A stretch of DNA of 64,000 nt from NCBI GenBank assembly GCA_036387475.1, contig DASVTR010000012.1:62001-126000 (forward strand), written 5' to 3'. The notes below the pieces were generated by a model. That model did no database searches, had not been told where the DNA came from, and saw only the letters and a list, made by a program, of their open reading frames with translations. How positions within the stretch are numbered: the stretch's first letter is position 1; each line of letters begins with the position of its first letter. The stretch is from DASVTR01 sp036387475 (GTDB lineage Bacteria > Acidobacteriota > Blastocatellia > Pyrinomonadales > Pyrinomonadaceae). Of the stretch, positions 25,203-34,060 are shown one piece after another. The position numbers and the translations under genes are program-made.

Positions 25203-25491
25203 CATCCTAAGGCACAACGATCCGAGTGGACTTGCTTTTGGCGATTTTATAGATGGTTGAAAAAGTGGTTTGTTGCTCTTGGCCGGAACCCCGTTTTGAG
25301 GTGCGTAGGTTTGCAGGCTCGGGTAGCTTTTTTCAGAAGCCACGCGGAATTATCTCGCCCGTAACACACGCACCGCCTATAAATCACGGAATCGAACGTA
25401 TGTGACGATTCTCAGTTCATTGCCAACGCCACCCTGAATCTCCGAGCCTGCCCCAAAAGTTTTGCCCCGTCAGTCGAAAGATTGACGGGGC
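25203..25491 (+). ncRNA. Candidate structured noncoding RNA (6S-like in size?)
   Basis: Downstream of the consensus promoter three long-range helices nest inside one another: CGATCCG..TG with CACGG.ATCG (25218-25228/25385-25394, with bulges), GATTTTATAG with CTATAAATC (25243-25252/25377-25385) and GGTGCGT with ACGCACC (25300-25306/25368-25374). The closed domain is about 180 nt, the size of 6S RNA, and a strong terminator hairpin follows at 25464. No tmRNA, RNase P or SRP signature motifs are visible. The only plus-strand frame (ATG near 25253, 50 codons) has no ribosome site. That it is an abundant RNA is inferred; the 6S idea is tentative. Confidence 0.65.
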
Positions 25492-25500
25492 TTCCTCCTT
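25464..25500. terminator. Intrinsic terminator
   Basis: GCCCCGTCA pairs with TGACGGGGC around a short GAAA-type loop, followed by TTCCTCCTTT. It ends the upstream RNA and may also serve the convergent fabG gene. Confidence 0.8.
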
Positions 25501-25562
25501 TAGTATTGATTTTAGTTTGGTTGCTTCCAATCAGGAATCGCGAATCTAAAATCACAAACGGG

Positions 25563-26324
25563 TCACATCGCCAGCCCTCCGTCAACCTGAAGCACCTGCC
25601 CCGTGATATAACGAGCATCTGTTGAAAGCAGAAAGCAGGCGATGCGTGCGACTTCGTCCGCTTCGGCGAAACGTCCGAGCGGAATCTGTTCGAGCAGCTT
25701 TGATTGATAATCCTCGTTGAGTGCGCCCGCCATCTCTGTTGAAACGAGGCCGAGGGCGAGCGCGTTGACCGTGACCTTGCGGCTGGCTACCTCTTTCGCC
25801 AGAGCCTTCGTCAAGCCGATCATGCCAGCCTTCGAGGCGGAGTAGTTTGATTGGCCTGCCATCCCGACGCGCCCGCTGATGGAAGAGATATTCAAGATAG
25901 AGCCGCCCTCCTCCTGTCTCATCATCACGCGCAACGCAGCCTTTGCGAAATTCCAAGCGCCCTTGAGATTAGTGTCAATCACAGCATCCCAGTCGTCTTC
26001 CTTCATGCGCAGGATTAACTGGTCGCGCACGATGCCAGCGTTGTTGACCAGAAAATCTATTCGCCCGAAAGCCTCCTTGGTTTGCTTAACCATCTCGGCG
26101 GCGGCTTCTGTATTAGCCACATCACATTGCATCGCCAGCGTGCTTACGTTCATCGCTTGGATTTCCTCCTTGAGCGTCTCCGCGGCCTCCGCGCTCTTTG
26201 CGTAGTTGAAAGCGACGTGAGCGCCGCGCCGCGCCAACTCCAATGCAATCGCACGACCGATGCCGCGCGTCGCGCCCGTCACAATCGCCGCCTTGCCTGA
26301 GAAAGGTTTCGTTGAATCACTCAC
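25563..26324 (-). CDS. fabG: 3-oxoacyl-[ACP] reductase-type short-chain dehydrogenase
   Basis: Reduces beta-ketoacyl-ACP with NADPH in fatty acid synthesis if it is a true FabG. Motifs: cofactor site GATRGIGRAIAL (near 17-28), NNAGIVRDQLILRM, catalytic Ser in ISSISGRVGMAGQ, and YSASKAGMIGLTKALAKEVA. The C-terminus (ARYITGQVLQVDGGLAM) is the usual FabG ending. The start is GTG 26324 with GGAGG seven bases upstream. It is not beside other fab genes, so another acyl or polyester substrate is possible. Confidence 0.92.
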   Translation of the reverse strand: MSDSTKPFSGKAAIVTGATRGIGRAIALELARRGAHVAFNYAKSAEAAETLKEEIQAMNVSTLAMQCDVANTEAAAEMVKQTKEAFGRIDFLVNNAGIVRDQLILRMKEDDWDAVIDTNLKGAWNFAKAALRVMMRQEEGGSILNISSISGRVGMAGQSNYSASKAGMIGLTKALAKEVASRKVTVNALALGLVSTEMAGALNEDYQSKLLEQIPLGRFAEADEVARIACFLLSTDARYITGQVLQVDGGLAM

Positions 26325-26356
26325 AATCTTTCCTCCAAAAACAACTCAAATGCCAG

Positions 26357-26413
26357 TGATTAGATACCAGATATTACTAACAAAGAGAGACTGCCATCTA
26401 ACATCTGACATCT
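26357..26413. repeat. Iterated-word palindrome between fabG and galU
   Basis: Left arm words AGATACCAGATATTA (from 26362) pair imperfectly with TAACATCTGACATCT on the right; both arms repeat the word AGAT. It ends three bases before the galU stop codon. Confidence 0.65.
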
Positions 26414-26416
26414 TCT

Positions 26417-27286
26417 TTATAATTTCAACGAGCGTAGATACTGGATAAACTCCGGCGCGAGGTCTGGACGCTTGAGTGCAAACTCGACGGTGGCGATGAG
26501 AAAGCCGAGTTTGTCGCCCGCGTCGTGACGTGTGCCATGAAAACGCACCGCGTAGAAGGGACGCTTTTTCAGTAGTTGGCGCATCGCGTCGGTGATTTGG
26601 ATTTCGCCTCCTGCGCCGGGACGCGTCCGCTCGATCTCAGGGAAGATGTCCGGCGTCAGGATGTAGCGACCGATGATGGCGAGGTCTGAAGGAGCTTCTG
26701 CAAACGGCGGTTTTTCAATCATGTCTTTGATGCGATAGACGCCGTCGCTTACCTCTTCAGCATCAATCACGCCGAAGCGCGAGATGGCTTCGCCCGCCAC
26801 CTGCATCGTGCCGAGCACGGGCGCATCATACTTTTCGTAAACGTCCAGCATCTGCCTGAGCGCGGGCCGCTCCGCGTCAACAATATCGTCGCTGAGCATG
26901 ACGGCGAAGGGTTCATCTCCAACGAGGTCGCGCGCCTGAAAGATGGCATGACCGAGGCCGAGCGCCTCGCGCTGCCGGACGTAGCTGATGCGCGCCATCT
27001 CAGAAATAGCATGCGTCTGCTCAAGCTCTTTGACTTTGCCGCGCTCGCGCAATAAATGCTCAAGCTCGAAGGAAATATCAAAATGGTCTTCGATGGCGCT
27101 CTTGCCGCGACCCGTGACGATAATCACGGACTCTATGCCGGAGGCGACCGCTTCTTCGACGACATACTGAATCAGCGGCTTGTCAACAAGCGAGAGCATC
27201 TCTTTGGGCGAAGACTTGGTGGCGGGCAGAAAACGTGTGCCCAACCCCGCCGCCGGAAAAACAGCTTTACGAATCTTCTGTGGCAT
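26417..27286 (-). CDS. galU: UTP--glucose-1-phosphate uridylyltransferase
   Basis: Makes UDP-glucose for envelope polysaccharides. The nucleotide-binding start is KAVFPAAGLGTRFLPATKSS, followed by PKEMLSLVDKPLIQYVVEEA, then FAVMLSDDIVD (metal/UTP site) and GRYILTPDIFPEIERTRPG with GGEIQITDAMRQL. Length (289) is typical for bacterial GalU. The C-terminus HDAGDKLGFLIATVEFALKR is also characteristic. The stop is three bases from a palindromic repeat. No partner gene is adjacent. Confidence 0.96.
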   Translation of the reverse strand: MPQKIRKAVFPAAGLGTRFLPATKSSPKEMLSLVDKPLIQYVVEEAVASGIESVIIVTGRGKSAIEDHFDISFELEHLLRERGKVKELEQTHAISEMARISYVRQREALGLGHAIFQARDLVGDEPFAVMLSDDIVDAERPALRQMLDVYEKYDAPVLGTMQVAGEAISRFGVIDAEEVSDGVYRIKDMIEKPPFAEAPSDLAIIGRYILTPDIFPEIERTRPGAGGEIQITDAMRQLLKKRPFYAVRFHGTRHDAGDKLGFLIATVEFALKRPDLAPEFIQYLRSLKL

Positions 27287-27504
27287 AAAAATTCAGCGAC
27301 CCTTCCCTTGAACATAAAGATAAACCCGCGCGCGCCCGGCTGCTCTTAGCTCAAGCGAGACGGCCTCAGGCGCGTCCTGCTTGACACTTGCGTGCGGCGT
27401 CGGATAGCTTGACGCTTTTCGTTTGCGACCTATGTAAAGTCGTCTTTCATATCATACGATAAAGCGCCACGGCAAACGCTCTCTCTGAAAAGGACACCGG
27501 CAGA

Positions 27505-28794
27505 ATGCTTGATTTAACCTTCGTCCGCGACAATCTAGACAGGGTGCGTGCTGCGTTGGAAGCGCGCGGCTTCCCCGTTGCAGCCCTTGATGATTTTGCG
27601 GCGGCTGACACGGAGCGCCGCCGCGTCATCGCGGAATCCGACCAACTGAACGCCGAGCGCAACACTGCGAGCCGCGAGATTGGCGCGTTGATGAAGGAGG
27701 GCAAACGCGATGAAGCAGAGTCGCGCCGCAGCGCAGTGGGCCAACTAAAGGAGCGCATCGCGGAGCTTGACGGCGCGCGTGACGCGGCGGAAGCGCGCAT
27801 GCGAGAGATACTCTCAACGATTCCGAACATTCCGCACGAGAGCGTCCCCCTTGGCGCAGACGAGACGGCCAACACGGAAGTGCGACGTTGGGGCACGCCG
27901 CCCACTTTTGATTTCGAGCCGCAGGATCACGTTGACTTAGGCACAGCGCTCGGCATCCTGGACCTAGAACGCGCAGCGAAGATTGCCGCCGCTCGCTTTG
28001 CCATCCTGAATGGCGTGGGCGCACGTTTGAGCCGTGCTCTCATCAATTTCATGCTTGACCTGCACACGCGAGAGCACGGCTACACGGAAACACTGCCGCC
28101 GTTTATTGTTAATAGTGATGCGCTGTTCGGCACAACGCAGCTTCCGAAGTTCAAGGACGATCTCTTTAAGCTGACGGACGAGCGCGAGCTTTATCTAATT
28201 CCGACAGCGGAAGTCCCCGTCACCAACTATCATCGTGAAGAGATATTGGACGCCGCGCAGTTGCCCATGCACATGGTCGCCTATACGCCGTGCTTTCGCG
28301 CCGAAGCAGGCTCTTACGGGCGCGACACGCGTGGCATCATCCGGCAACATCAGTTTGAGAAAGTGGAGTTGGTGAAACTCACGCTGCCTGAGGATTCTTA
28401 TAATGAGTTGGAAGCATTGACCCGCAACGCCGAAGCGGTGCTGCAAAAGCTGGGGCTACATTACCGTGTCGTCACGCTCTCGACGGGCGACATCGGCTTT
28501 GGCCCGGCGAAGACCTACGACATAGAAGTCTGGCTGCCCTCGCAGAATACTTTCCGCGAGATTTCCTCTTGCTCGAATTACGAAGCTTTTCAGGCCAGAC
28601 GCGCGCAGATTCGCTTTCGTCGCACGGGAGGCGCAAAGCCCGAATTCGTTCACACGCTCAACGGCTCCGGCCTCGCAGTCGGGCGCACATGGGTCGCCAT
28701 CCTCGAAAATTACCAGCAACAGGACGGCTCAATCGTCATTCCCGAAGCGCTCAGACCGTATATGAATGGGGAAGAAGTAATCAGTAAACAGTAG
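27505..28794 (+). CDS. serS: Seryl-tRNA synthetase
   Basis: Charges tRNA-Ser. N-terminal long coiled-coil arm (residues about 27-105, ELKERIAELDGARDAAEARM) that grips the tRNA variable arm, then the class II core: motif 2 FRAEAGSYGRDTRGIIRQHQ and motif 3 GSGLAVGRTWVAILENYQ. Serine site residues lie in TAEVPVTN and SSCSNYEAFQARRA. Length (429) is normal. ATG 27505 follows AAAAGGACACC. The last codons (VISKQ) and the stop overlap an intergenic palindrome whose copy at 53571 follows fadA. A tRNA-Ser(UGA) gene lies 15 kb downstream. Confidence 0.98.
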   Translation: MLDLTFVRDNLDRVRAALEARGFPVAALDDFAAADTERRRVIAESDQLNAERNTASREIGALMKEGKRDEAESRRSAVGQLKERIAELDGARDAAEARMREILSTIPNIPHESVPLGADETANTEVRRWGTPPTFDFEPQDHVDLGTALGILDLERAAKIAAARFAILNGVGARLSRALINFMLDLHTREHGYTETLPPFIVNSDALFGTTQLPKFKDDLFKLTDERELYLIPTAEVPVTNYHREEILDAAQLPMHMVAYTPCFRAEAGSYGRDTRGIIRQHQFEKVELVKLTLPEDSYNELEALTRNAEAVLQKLGLHYRVVTLSTGDIGFGPAKTYDIEVWLPSQNTFREISSCSNYEAFQARRAQIRFRRTGGAKPEFVHTLNGSGLAVGRTWVAILENYQQQDGSIVIPEALRPYMNGEEVISKQ

Positions 28795-28862
28795 TCAGTT
28801 TTCAGTTTTCAGTAAAAGCATTTGCCTTATTGCTGAAAACTGAAAACTCAAAACTGTAAACC
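28777..28862. repeat. Iterated-word palindrome overlapping the serS 3' end
   Basis: Left arm from GTAATCAGTAAACAGTAG (shared with the copy at 53571) to CAGTTTTCAGTTTTCAG; right arm CTGAAAACTGAAAACT and CAAAACTGTAAAC. The left arm supplies the last serS codons and stop, and the right arm ends two bases from the sppA stop. Confidence 0.85.
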
Positions 28863-28864
28863 GG

Positions 28865-30655
28865 TTACTTGATTCTCAAATCAAAGGGCATCATCGCCAT
28901 CGCTTCGCCGCGTTTCATGCGGTTGAGGAGGGTGGCGTATTGAAGGGTTCGGCGCACGTCTTCGGGGAGGGCTTCAAAGGCTGCGCGTTGTTGTTGCAGC
29001 TTGACGGTTTCCGCATCGTCGCTGCCGAAGAAGCCATCGAAGAAGCTGCGCGGGTAAGGCAGGATGACGCGCTTGATGCTCTTATCGGCGGGGATTCCGG
29101 CGAGTTGCTTGGCGATTTCGACGGCCTTGTCTAATCCGCCGAATTCATCAACGAGACCCTTCTCTTTGGCTTGCGCGCCTGTCCAGACGCGGCCCTGCCC
29201 GATGGAGTCAATGTATTCGGGATCGCGCCCGCGCCCCTTGGCGACCTTGGGCACAAACTCATCGTAGTAAGTGCTCTTGATGATGCCAAAGAATTTGTCG
29301 CGTTCTTCGGGCGTAAACTTTTCCGTCTCGCGGAAGAGTCCAGCGTTCTTGCCGCGCAGCACGTACTCGTTCGTCACTCCCAGCCAGTTATAGAACTCTT
29401 TCATCACGGGCTTGCCCGCAAAGATGCCGATGGAGCCTGTATAGGTCGAAGGCTCTGCGACAATCTTGTTGGCGTTGCAGGCGATGTAGTAGCCGCCGGA
29501 AGCCGCGACATCACCCATCGAAATGACGACGGGCTTCTTCAGCTTCGCCAGTTCGATTGCGCGCCAGATAACGTCGGACGCGTAGGACGAGCCGCCCGGA
29601 CTATCAACGCGAATCACGATGGCTTTAATCGTTTCATCCTTGCGCGCGTCGTCAATGGCTTTGACCATCGTGTCTGAGCCGATGGACTGGCCGCCGAAGG
29701 GGCTATCTTCGGATTTGCCGGAGCCGATAGAGCCTGTGCCATAGATGACGGCGATGCGCTCGCCACGGTTGAGGCCCAACGATTCCGGTTCGACTTCTCG
29801 ATACTCTTCGCCGCGCGTGAGGCGCAATTCGTCCGACTCTTTGTAGCCGAGCCGTCCCTTTAATTCCTTCTCGACTTCATCGCGGTAGCTCGCGCCGTCA
29901 ATCAAACCAATTTTCTGCGCTTCCGGCGCGCTGTATGGCGCATTGTCAATGATGGCGCGAACGTCGTCAGCGGATTTCTTACGCGTCGTGGCGACCGTGT
30001 TAATAAAACGATTAAAGAGGTCGTCGAGGATGGCGTTGACGACTTCGCGGTGGCCTTCGGACATCTCCTTGCGCGTAAACGAATCTGGCGCGTTCTTGTA
30101 CTTGCCTATCTGGTAAACGTCCGGATAGATGCCGAGTTTATCGAGCGAGCCGCGAAAGAACATTACGTCCGCCGCAAACCCGTTGATGAAGAGGTCACCG
30201 GGAGGCGCGACGAAGACCTTCTCGCAGGCGAGCGCGATGTAGTACTCCTTGTTCATCCCCAGTTCCATGTAAGCGTAAATGGGTTTGCCGGAAGTGCGAA
30301 AATCCGCAATCGCCTCGCGTATCTCTTCGGCCTTGGCCCAGCCCGCACCCGACATGTTGATGTCGAGCAGGATTGCGCCGATGCGTTTGTCCGTCTTCGC
30401 TTTCCTTAGTTGTTCGAGCAACTTCTCCATCGTTATCTCGTCGCCGCGAAACATGCGTCGAAACAGATTTTCGGGAGCGTAGTCGGGCATCGAGCCGCTG
30501 ACCTTCAAAACAAGCACGCTGTTATCACGAACAATCGGTTCGCTCTTGCGAAACATGGAGAGCAGCAGCATGATACCGACGACCACAGCCAGCATGACCG
30601 CCAGCACCAAACCAACAATCACGATAACGATTTTACGAGTACGCGACATTGCCAT
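28865..30655 (-). CDS. sppA: Signal peptide peptidase SppA (67K type)
   Basis: Degrades leftover signal peptides in the inner membrane. One N-terminal membrane span (IVIVIVGLVLAVMLAVVVGI), then two tandem S49 domains as in the long E. coli type. The nucleophile Ser lies in GDVAASGGYYIACNANKIVA; the partner Lys is expected in the first domain, near YQIGKYKNAPDSFTRKEM. Further conserved segments are IRVDSPGGSSYASDVIW and STYTGSIGIFAGKP. Length 596 fits. A palindromic repeat touches its 3' end. Confidence 0.95.
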   Translation of the reverse strand: MAMSRTRKIVIVIVGLVLAVMLAVVVGIMLLLSMFRKSEPIVRDNSVLVLKVSGSMPDYAPENLFRRMFRGDEITMEKLLEQLRKAKTDKRIGAILLDINMSGAGWAKAEEIREAIADFRTSGKPIYAYMELGMNKEYYIALACEKVFVAPPGDLFINGFAADVMFFRGSLDKLGIYPDVYQIGKYKNAPDSFTRKEMSEGHREVVNAILDDLFNRFINTVATTRKKSADDVRAIIDNAPYSAPEAQKIGLIDGASYRDEVEKELKGRLGYKESDELRLTRGEEYREVEPESLGLNRGERIAVIYGTGSIGSGKSEDSPFGGQSIGSDTMVKAIDDARKDETIKAIVIRVDSPGGSSYASDVIWRAIELAKLKKPVVISMGDVAASGGYYIACNANKIVAEPSTYTGSIGIFAGKPVMKEFYNWLGVTNEYVLRGKNAGLFRETEKFTPEERDKFFGIIKSTYYDEFVPKVAKGRGRDPEYIDSIGQGRVWTGAQAKEKGLVDEFGGLDKAVEIAKQLAGIPADKSIKRVILPYPRSFFDGFFGSDDAETVKLQQQRAAFEALPEDVRRTLQYATLLNRMKRGEAMAMMPFDLRIK

Positions 30656-30760
30656 AATTATTTTTCCAGATTGACTAAAACATTAAAGAAACGGCCCTCA
30701 TTGGACGACCGGCGAGAGCGTCTATGATACGCAAACAGGCGAGGAAAGGTTTTCCGAAAC

Positions 30761-30835
30761 GATGAACGCGGAACGGTGAACGATGAAGCGAAGGCAGTTG
30801 CTTTTCAGTTCATCGTTCATCGTTCCGCGTTCATC
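30761..30835. repeat. Iterated-word palindrome (family 3) at the mnmA 3' end
   Basis: Left arm GATGAACGCGGAACGGTGAA plus CGATGAA; right arm TTCATCGTTCATCGTTCCGC plus GTTCATC. The word is GAACG(AT)GA-like. Copies of the same family are at 59878 and 63905. The mnmA stop codon lies inside the right arm. Confidence 0.85.
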
Positions 30836-31943
30836 CTTGCTTTATGATCCATCCGCCGCCGATCACTTCATCGCCGCGATAAAAGACCGTGGCCTGTCCG
30901 GGCGTGATAGCGCGCTGGGGTTCATGAAAATGGACGCGCACGCGATTATCTCCGAGCGGCGTGATAATGGCTTCGGCAGGTTGATGACGATAGCGAACGC
31001 GCACTTCGGCCAAGACCGGCTCGGTCGGATTATCGAAGGCAATCCAGTTGACGCCCGCCGCAGTAAAATCCTCGCTCAATAGTTCTTCCTGATGACCGAC
31101 GACGACGCGGTTTTGCTCCGCGTCAATCGAGACGACGTAGAGCGGGCGCTCGCTCGCCAGACCAATTCCGCGCCGCTGCCCGACGGTGTAACGATGTATG
31201 CCGTCGTGCTGGGCCAGGACTTCGCCGCGAGTGTTGACGATTTCACCTGTGCCGGGAATCCGCTCGCTTTCATTTACGGCATCAAGATAGCGGTCGATGA
31301 AAGCAGCATACTTGCCGTCCGGGACAAAACAAATCTCCTGCGACTCTGCCTTTTCCGCTACCGGCAGATTGCGCGCACGCGCAACGTCGCGCACTTCCGG
31401 CTTAGACATCTCGCCCAGCGGAAAGAGCGAGCGCGCGAGTTGTTCCTGCGTTAGTTCCCAGAGAAAGTAAGATTGGTCTTTCGCCAGATTGCGCCCGCGA
31501 AAGAGACGATAGCGATTCTCCTCCGCATCAAATTCGACGCGCGCGTAATGGCCCGTCGCTACCTTATCGCACCCCAAACTCGCTGCAAGACGGTCGAGCG
31601 AAGCGAACTTCAGACGACTGTTGCAAGCGACGCACGGAATCGGCGTCTCGCCGTTCAAATAGCTTGTGACGAACGGCTGCACAACGTCGCGCTCGAAATC
31701 GCTCTCAAGGTTTAAGACGTAAAAGGGAAAGCCCAATTCTTCTGCCACGCGGCGCGCGTCATACACGTCGTCGAGCGAGCAGCAGCGTGAAGGCAAAGGC
31801 TCGCCCGCTTCGTCCACATTGATGCCCCGCCGCTGATTCCACAATTGCATAGAGAAGCCGACCAGTTCGTGCCCCTCGGCCTTCAGAATCGCCGCCGCCG
31901 CGCTCGAATCCACGCCGCCGCTCATGGCTACCGCTATCTTCAT
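30831..31943 (-). CDS. mnmA: tRNA-specific 2-thiouridylase MnmA
   Basis: Forms 2-thiouridine at the wobble base of tRNA for Lys, Glu and Gln. The PP-loop is AMSGGVDSSAAAAIL at the N-terminus; the catalytic cysteines are in IPCVACNSRLKF and ESQEICFVPDG, both present. GHYARVE and KDQSYFLWELTQEQL are also family features. ATG 31943 is used rather than the upstream TTG because the product then begins MKIAVAMSGGVDS as is usual. The last residues (KQG) and stop are encoded by the edge of a palindromic repeat. Confidence 0.97.
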   Translation of the reverse strand: MKIAVAMSGGVDSSAAAAILKAEGHELVGFSMQLWNQRRGINVDEAGEPLPSRCCSLDDVYDARRVAEELGFPFYVLNLESDFERDVVQPFVTSYLNGETPIPCVACNSRLKFASLDRLAASLGCDKVATGHYARVEFDAEENRYRLFRGRNLAKDQSYFLWELTQEQLARSLFPLGEMSKPEVRDVARARNLPVAEKAESQEICFVPDGKYAAFIDRYLDAVNESERIPGTGEIVNTRGEVLAQHDGIHRYTVGQRRGIGLASERPLYVVSIDAEQNRVVVGHQEELLSEDFTAAGVNWIAFDNPTEPVLAEVRVRYRHQPAEAIITPLGDNRVRVHFHEPQRAITPGQATVFYRGDEVIGGGWIIKQG

Positions 31944-31954
31944 AACTCTCAAAA

Positions 31955-32032
31955 GCAAGCGATGGGTGATAAGCGATAGGTGATAAGAGAAAAGCTACTT
32001 CCTATCACCTATCGCCTATTACTTTTCACTTG
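31955..32032. repeat. Iterated-word palindrome upstream of mnmA
   Basis: Left arm repeats GATAAGC/GATAGGTGATAAG; right arm CTATCACCTATCGCCTATTA. Fills the gap from 12 bases before the mnmA start. Confidence 0.8.
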
Positions 32033-32150
32033 ACCGTCCGTTTGCCGCCCCTTCGCGGCGAGTGCTAAGATGCCACACTGTCAGCACCAGTAGCCTGAAA
32101 TCAACTGTTTAGGATACCCGAAAGAGGCGGAAACGTCAGCCTGTCAAACA

Positions 32151-32226
32151 GTCCTGAGTCTTAAAGTCCGGCGTCTCAAGTCGAACTTGAAACAACGGAC
32201 TCCAGACTTTAGACTCCAGACTTTTG
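32151..32226. repeat. Iterated-word palindrome immediately before the NorQ-like gene
   Basis: Left arm GAGTCTTAAAGTCCGGCGTC; right arm GGACTCCAGACTTTAGACTC followed by CAGACTTTT. Words are AGTCT-like. It ends four bases before the ATG of the downstream gene, which has no ribosome site of its own. Confidence 0.75.
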
Positions 32227-32230
32227 AACT

Positions 32231-33034
32231 ATGGAAAGAGCCATCGAAGAATACAGGGTCGCCGAAGAGCCTTATTATCTGGCGGTCGCGCGCGAGGTTG
32301 AATTGTTCGAGGCGGCGTATGCGACGCGCCTGCCCGTGATGTTGAAAGGCCCGACGGGCAGCGGCAAGACCCGCTTTGTCGAGCACATGGCGTGGCGGCT
32401 TCAGCGTCCGCTGATAACTGTGGCCTGCCACGAAGATTTGTCTGCGACCGATCTGGTCGGGCGTTTCCTGCTCGAAGGCGTTGAGACCGTCTGGCACGAC
32501 GGGCCGCTCACCAAGGCCGTCCGCAACGGCGCGATCTGCTATCTGGACGAAGTTGTGGAAGCGCGCAAGGACACCATCGTCATCATTCATCCGCTGACTG
32601 ACGACCGCCGCCGCCTGCCGATTGAAAAGCGCGGCACAGTCCTGGACGCGCCGCCGGATTTCATGCTCGTCGTTTCCTACAATCCCGGCTATCAATCAAT
32701 CCTGAAAGACCTCAAACAATCTACGCGGCAGCGTTTCGTCGCGCTCGAATTCGATTACCCGCCGCCGGAGATGGAAACAGAGATCGTCGCGCGCGAGGGC
32801 GGCGTTGACGTTGGCACGGCGCGCGACCTCGTTCTGATCGGGCAGAAGGTCAGAAACCTGCGCGGGCATGGCCTTGAGGAAGGCGTCTCGACGCGCCTCC
32901 TGATTTACGCCGCGCAGATGATTGCGCGCGGCATTCCACCCGTCAACGCCGCAGACGTGGCGCTCTGCTCGCCGATTACAGACGACCGTGACCTTCAGCG
33001 CAGCATCCGCGAGATTGTCACGACCGTCATCTAA
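32231..33034 (+). CDS. MoxR/NorQ-CbbQ-type AAA+ ATPase
   Basis: A 267-residue ATPase with Walker A LKGPTGSGKTRFVEH, the family segment CHEDLSATDLVGRFL, Walker B AICYLDEVVEARKD and sensor 1 LVVSYNPGYQSILKDLKQST. This spectrum is that of CbbQ/NirQ/NorQ, which work with a vWA protein (CbbO/NorD) to activate metalloenzymes. The matching vWA protein is 1.7 kb downstream at 34740, with two unrelated-looking genes between. The ATG follows an iterated palindrome by four bases and lacks a ribosome site. The target enzyme is not evident: no rubisco or nitric oxide reductase gene is nearby. Confidence 0.93.
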   Translation: MERAIEEYRVAEEPYYLAVAREVELFEAAYATRLPVMLKGPTGSGKTRFVEHMAWRLQRPLITVACHEDLSATDLVGRFLLEGVETVWHDGPLTKAVRNGAICYLDEVVEARKDTIVIIHPLTDDRRRLPIEKRGTVLDAPPDFMLVVSYNPGYQSILKDLKQSTRQRFVALEFDYPPPEMETEIVAREGGVDVGTARDLVLIGQKVRNLRGHGLEEGVSTRLLIYAAQMIARGIPPVNAADVALCSPITDDRDLQRSIREIVTTVI

Positions 33035-33129
33035 AAACCCGCCGTAGACGCAAAAAGCATAACAGCGGTCTTGCGTTCTACTCTTCTGACCGCAAGCGAC
33101 TTCGGTAAACTCAGAAAAAGGGATAATCC

Positions 33130-33966
33130 ATGTCTACCTTCAAGGCAATCATGTTGGCGATAGTGGCAGCAATGATGCTGCCGCATGTTCCATCCAATGG
33201 CGGCGGAAGCCGTGCTGAAGAAGTCCATCCGGTGCTGGTTAATAGTTGCCTTATCGGCGGCACAGTCAGCGGCAAGTGGATGGCAGCGGGAGAGGTTGCG
33301 CCAAAGCTTCAGGGCGGAGAGAAGTATAACTTCTATACTTTAACTGCTCGCGCGGGCGAAAGCATTGGCGACAAACCGAAAAGAATGGCGGACTATTGCC
33401 CTGAGACGATGGAGATTGAACTTTCGCCGAAGCCGACCGAAGGCGTTGTCTTCGCCATCGGCGGCCAGTGGAACGCTCTGCCGAGAGCGCCGCAGGTGCT
33501 CTCTAACAACGAGCAGGTATACAAGGCAGCCGTCGCCGACGTGTTGAAAAGTAAGCGCTTCTCCAAGCCGCGAATCAACATCACGCGGGTGCTACGCATA
33601 GACGTGGACGGCGATGGAATTGAAGAAGTGCTGGTCAGCGCCTCGCACTACGCAGGGGGCTTAGGTTCAGACACCGGGCCAATGGCTATCCGCGCTCGGG
33701 GCGGTGATTACTCCGTGGTCTTCCTGCGTAAGCTGATGAGCGGCAAGGTGCAAAACATAGTCGTCGCGGGCGAGTTCTATCCGCTCGAAGGTGATAAAGG
33801 CAATCCGCCCAGCCAGTATATTGTTTCCGCCGTCGGCGACGTTGATGGAGACGGCGCGATGGAGGTCATCGTAGAGAGCAATTACTACGAAGGAGGCGGA
33901 AGCACTGTTTACAGCATCAAGGGAAACAAGGTTGAAGAGATGACTTCGTGCGGGTGCGGCGCTTAA
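33130..33966 (+). CDS. Secreted protein with two DxDxDG calcium-loop motifs
   Basis: Signal peptide (IMLAIVAAMMLPHVPS) followed by a beta-rich protein of 278 residues. Two loops, RIDVDGDGIEEVLVSA and VGDVDGDGAMEVIVES, are of the FG-GAP/EF-hand-like calcium type seen in beta-propeller repeats. The C-terminus ends in SCGCGA. It lies between the NorQ-like ATPase and YhhN genes on the same strand, with gaps of 95 bases on each side. No enzyme motif recognised; extracytoplasmic location is likely. Confidence 0.8.
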   Translation: MSTFKAIMLAIVAAMMLPHVPSNGGGSRAEEVHPVLVNSCLIGGTVSGKWMAAGEVAPKLQGGEKYNFYTLTARAGESIGDKPKRMADYCPETMEIELSPKPTEGVVFAIGGQWNALPRAPQVLSNNEQVYKAAVADVLKSKRFSKPRINITRVLRIDVDGDGIEEVLVSASHYAGGLGSDTGPMAIRARGGDYSVVFLRKLMSGKVQNIVVAGEFYPLEGDKGNPPSQYIVSAVGDVDGDGAMEVIVESNYYEGGGSTVYSIKGNKVEEMTSCGCGA

Positions 33967-34060
33967 GCTATGCGGGCACCTTCTCGAAGAAGAGGTCTTA
34001 ACACGATGAGTAGCTGTAAGAGCAACGTTTGATGATGAGGGAAACGATTCGCAGCGGCAG

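Noticed and set aside
25253..25405. 50-codon frame inside the 25.2 kb RNA
   Set aside because: No ribosome site, and the region is better explained by nested long-range pairing.
25203..25491. tmRNA, RNase P RNA or SRP RNA
   Set aside because: Their conserved motifs (tRNA-like 3' end with CCA, AGGAAAGTCC-type core, GGAAGG-type loop) are not seen.
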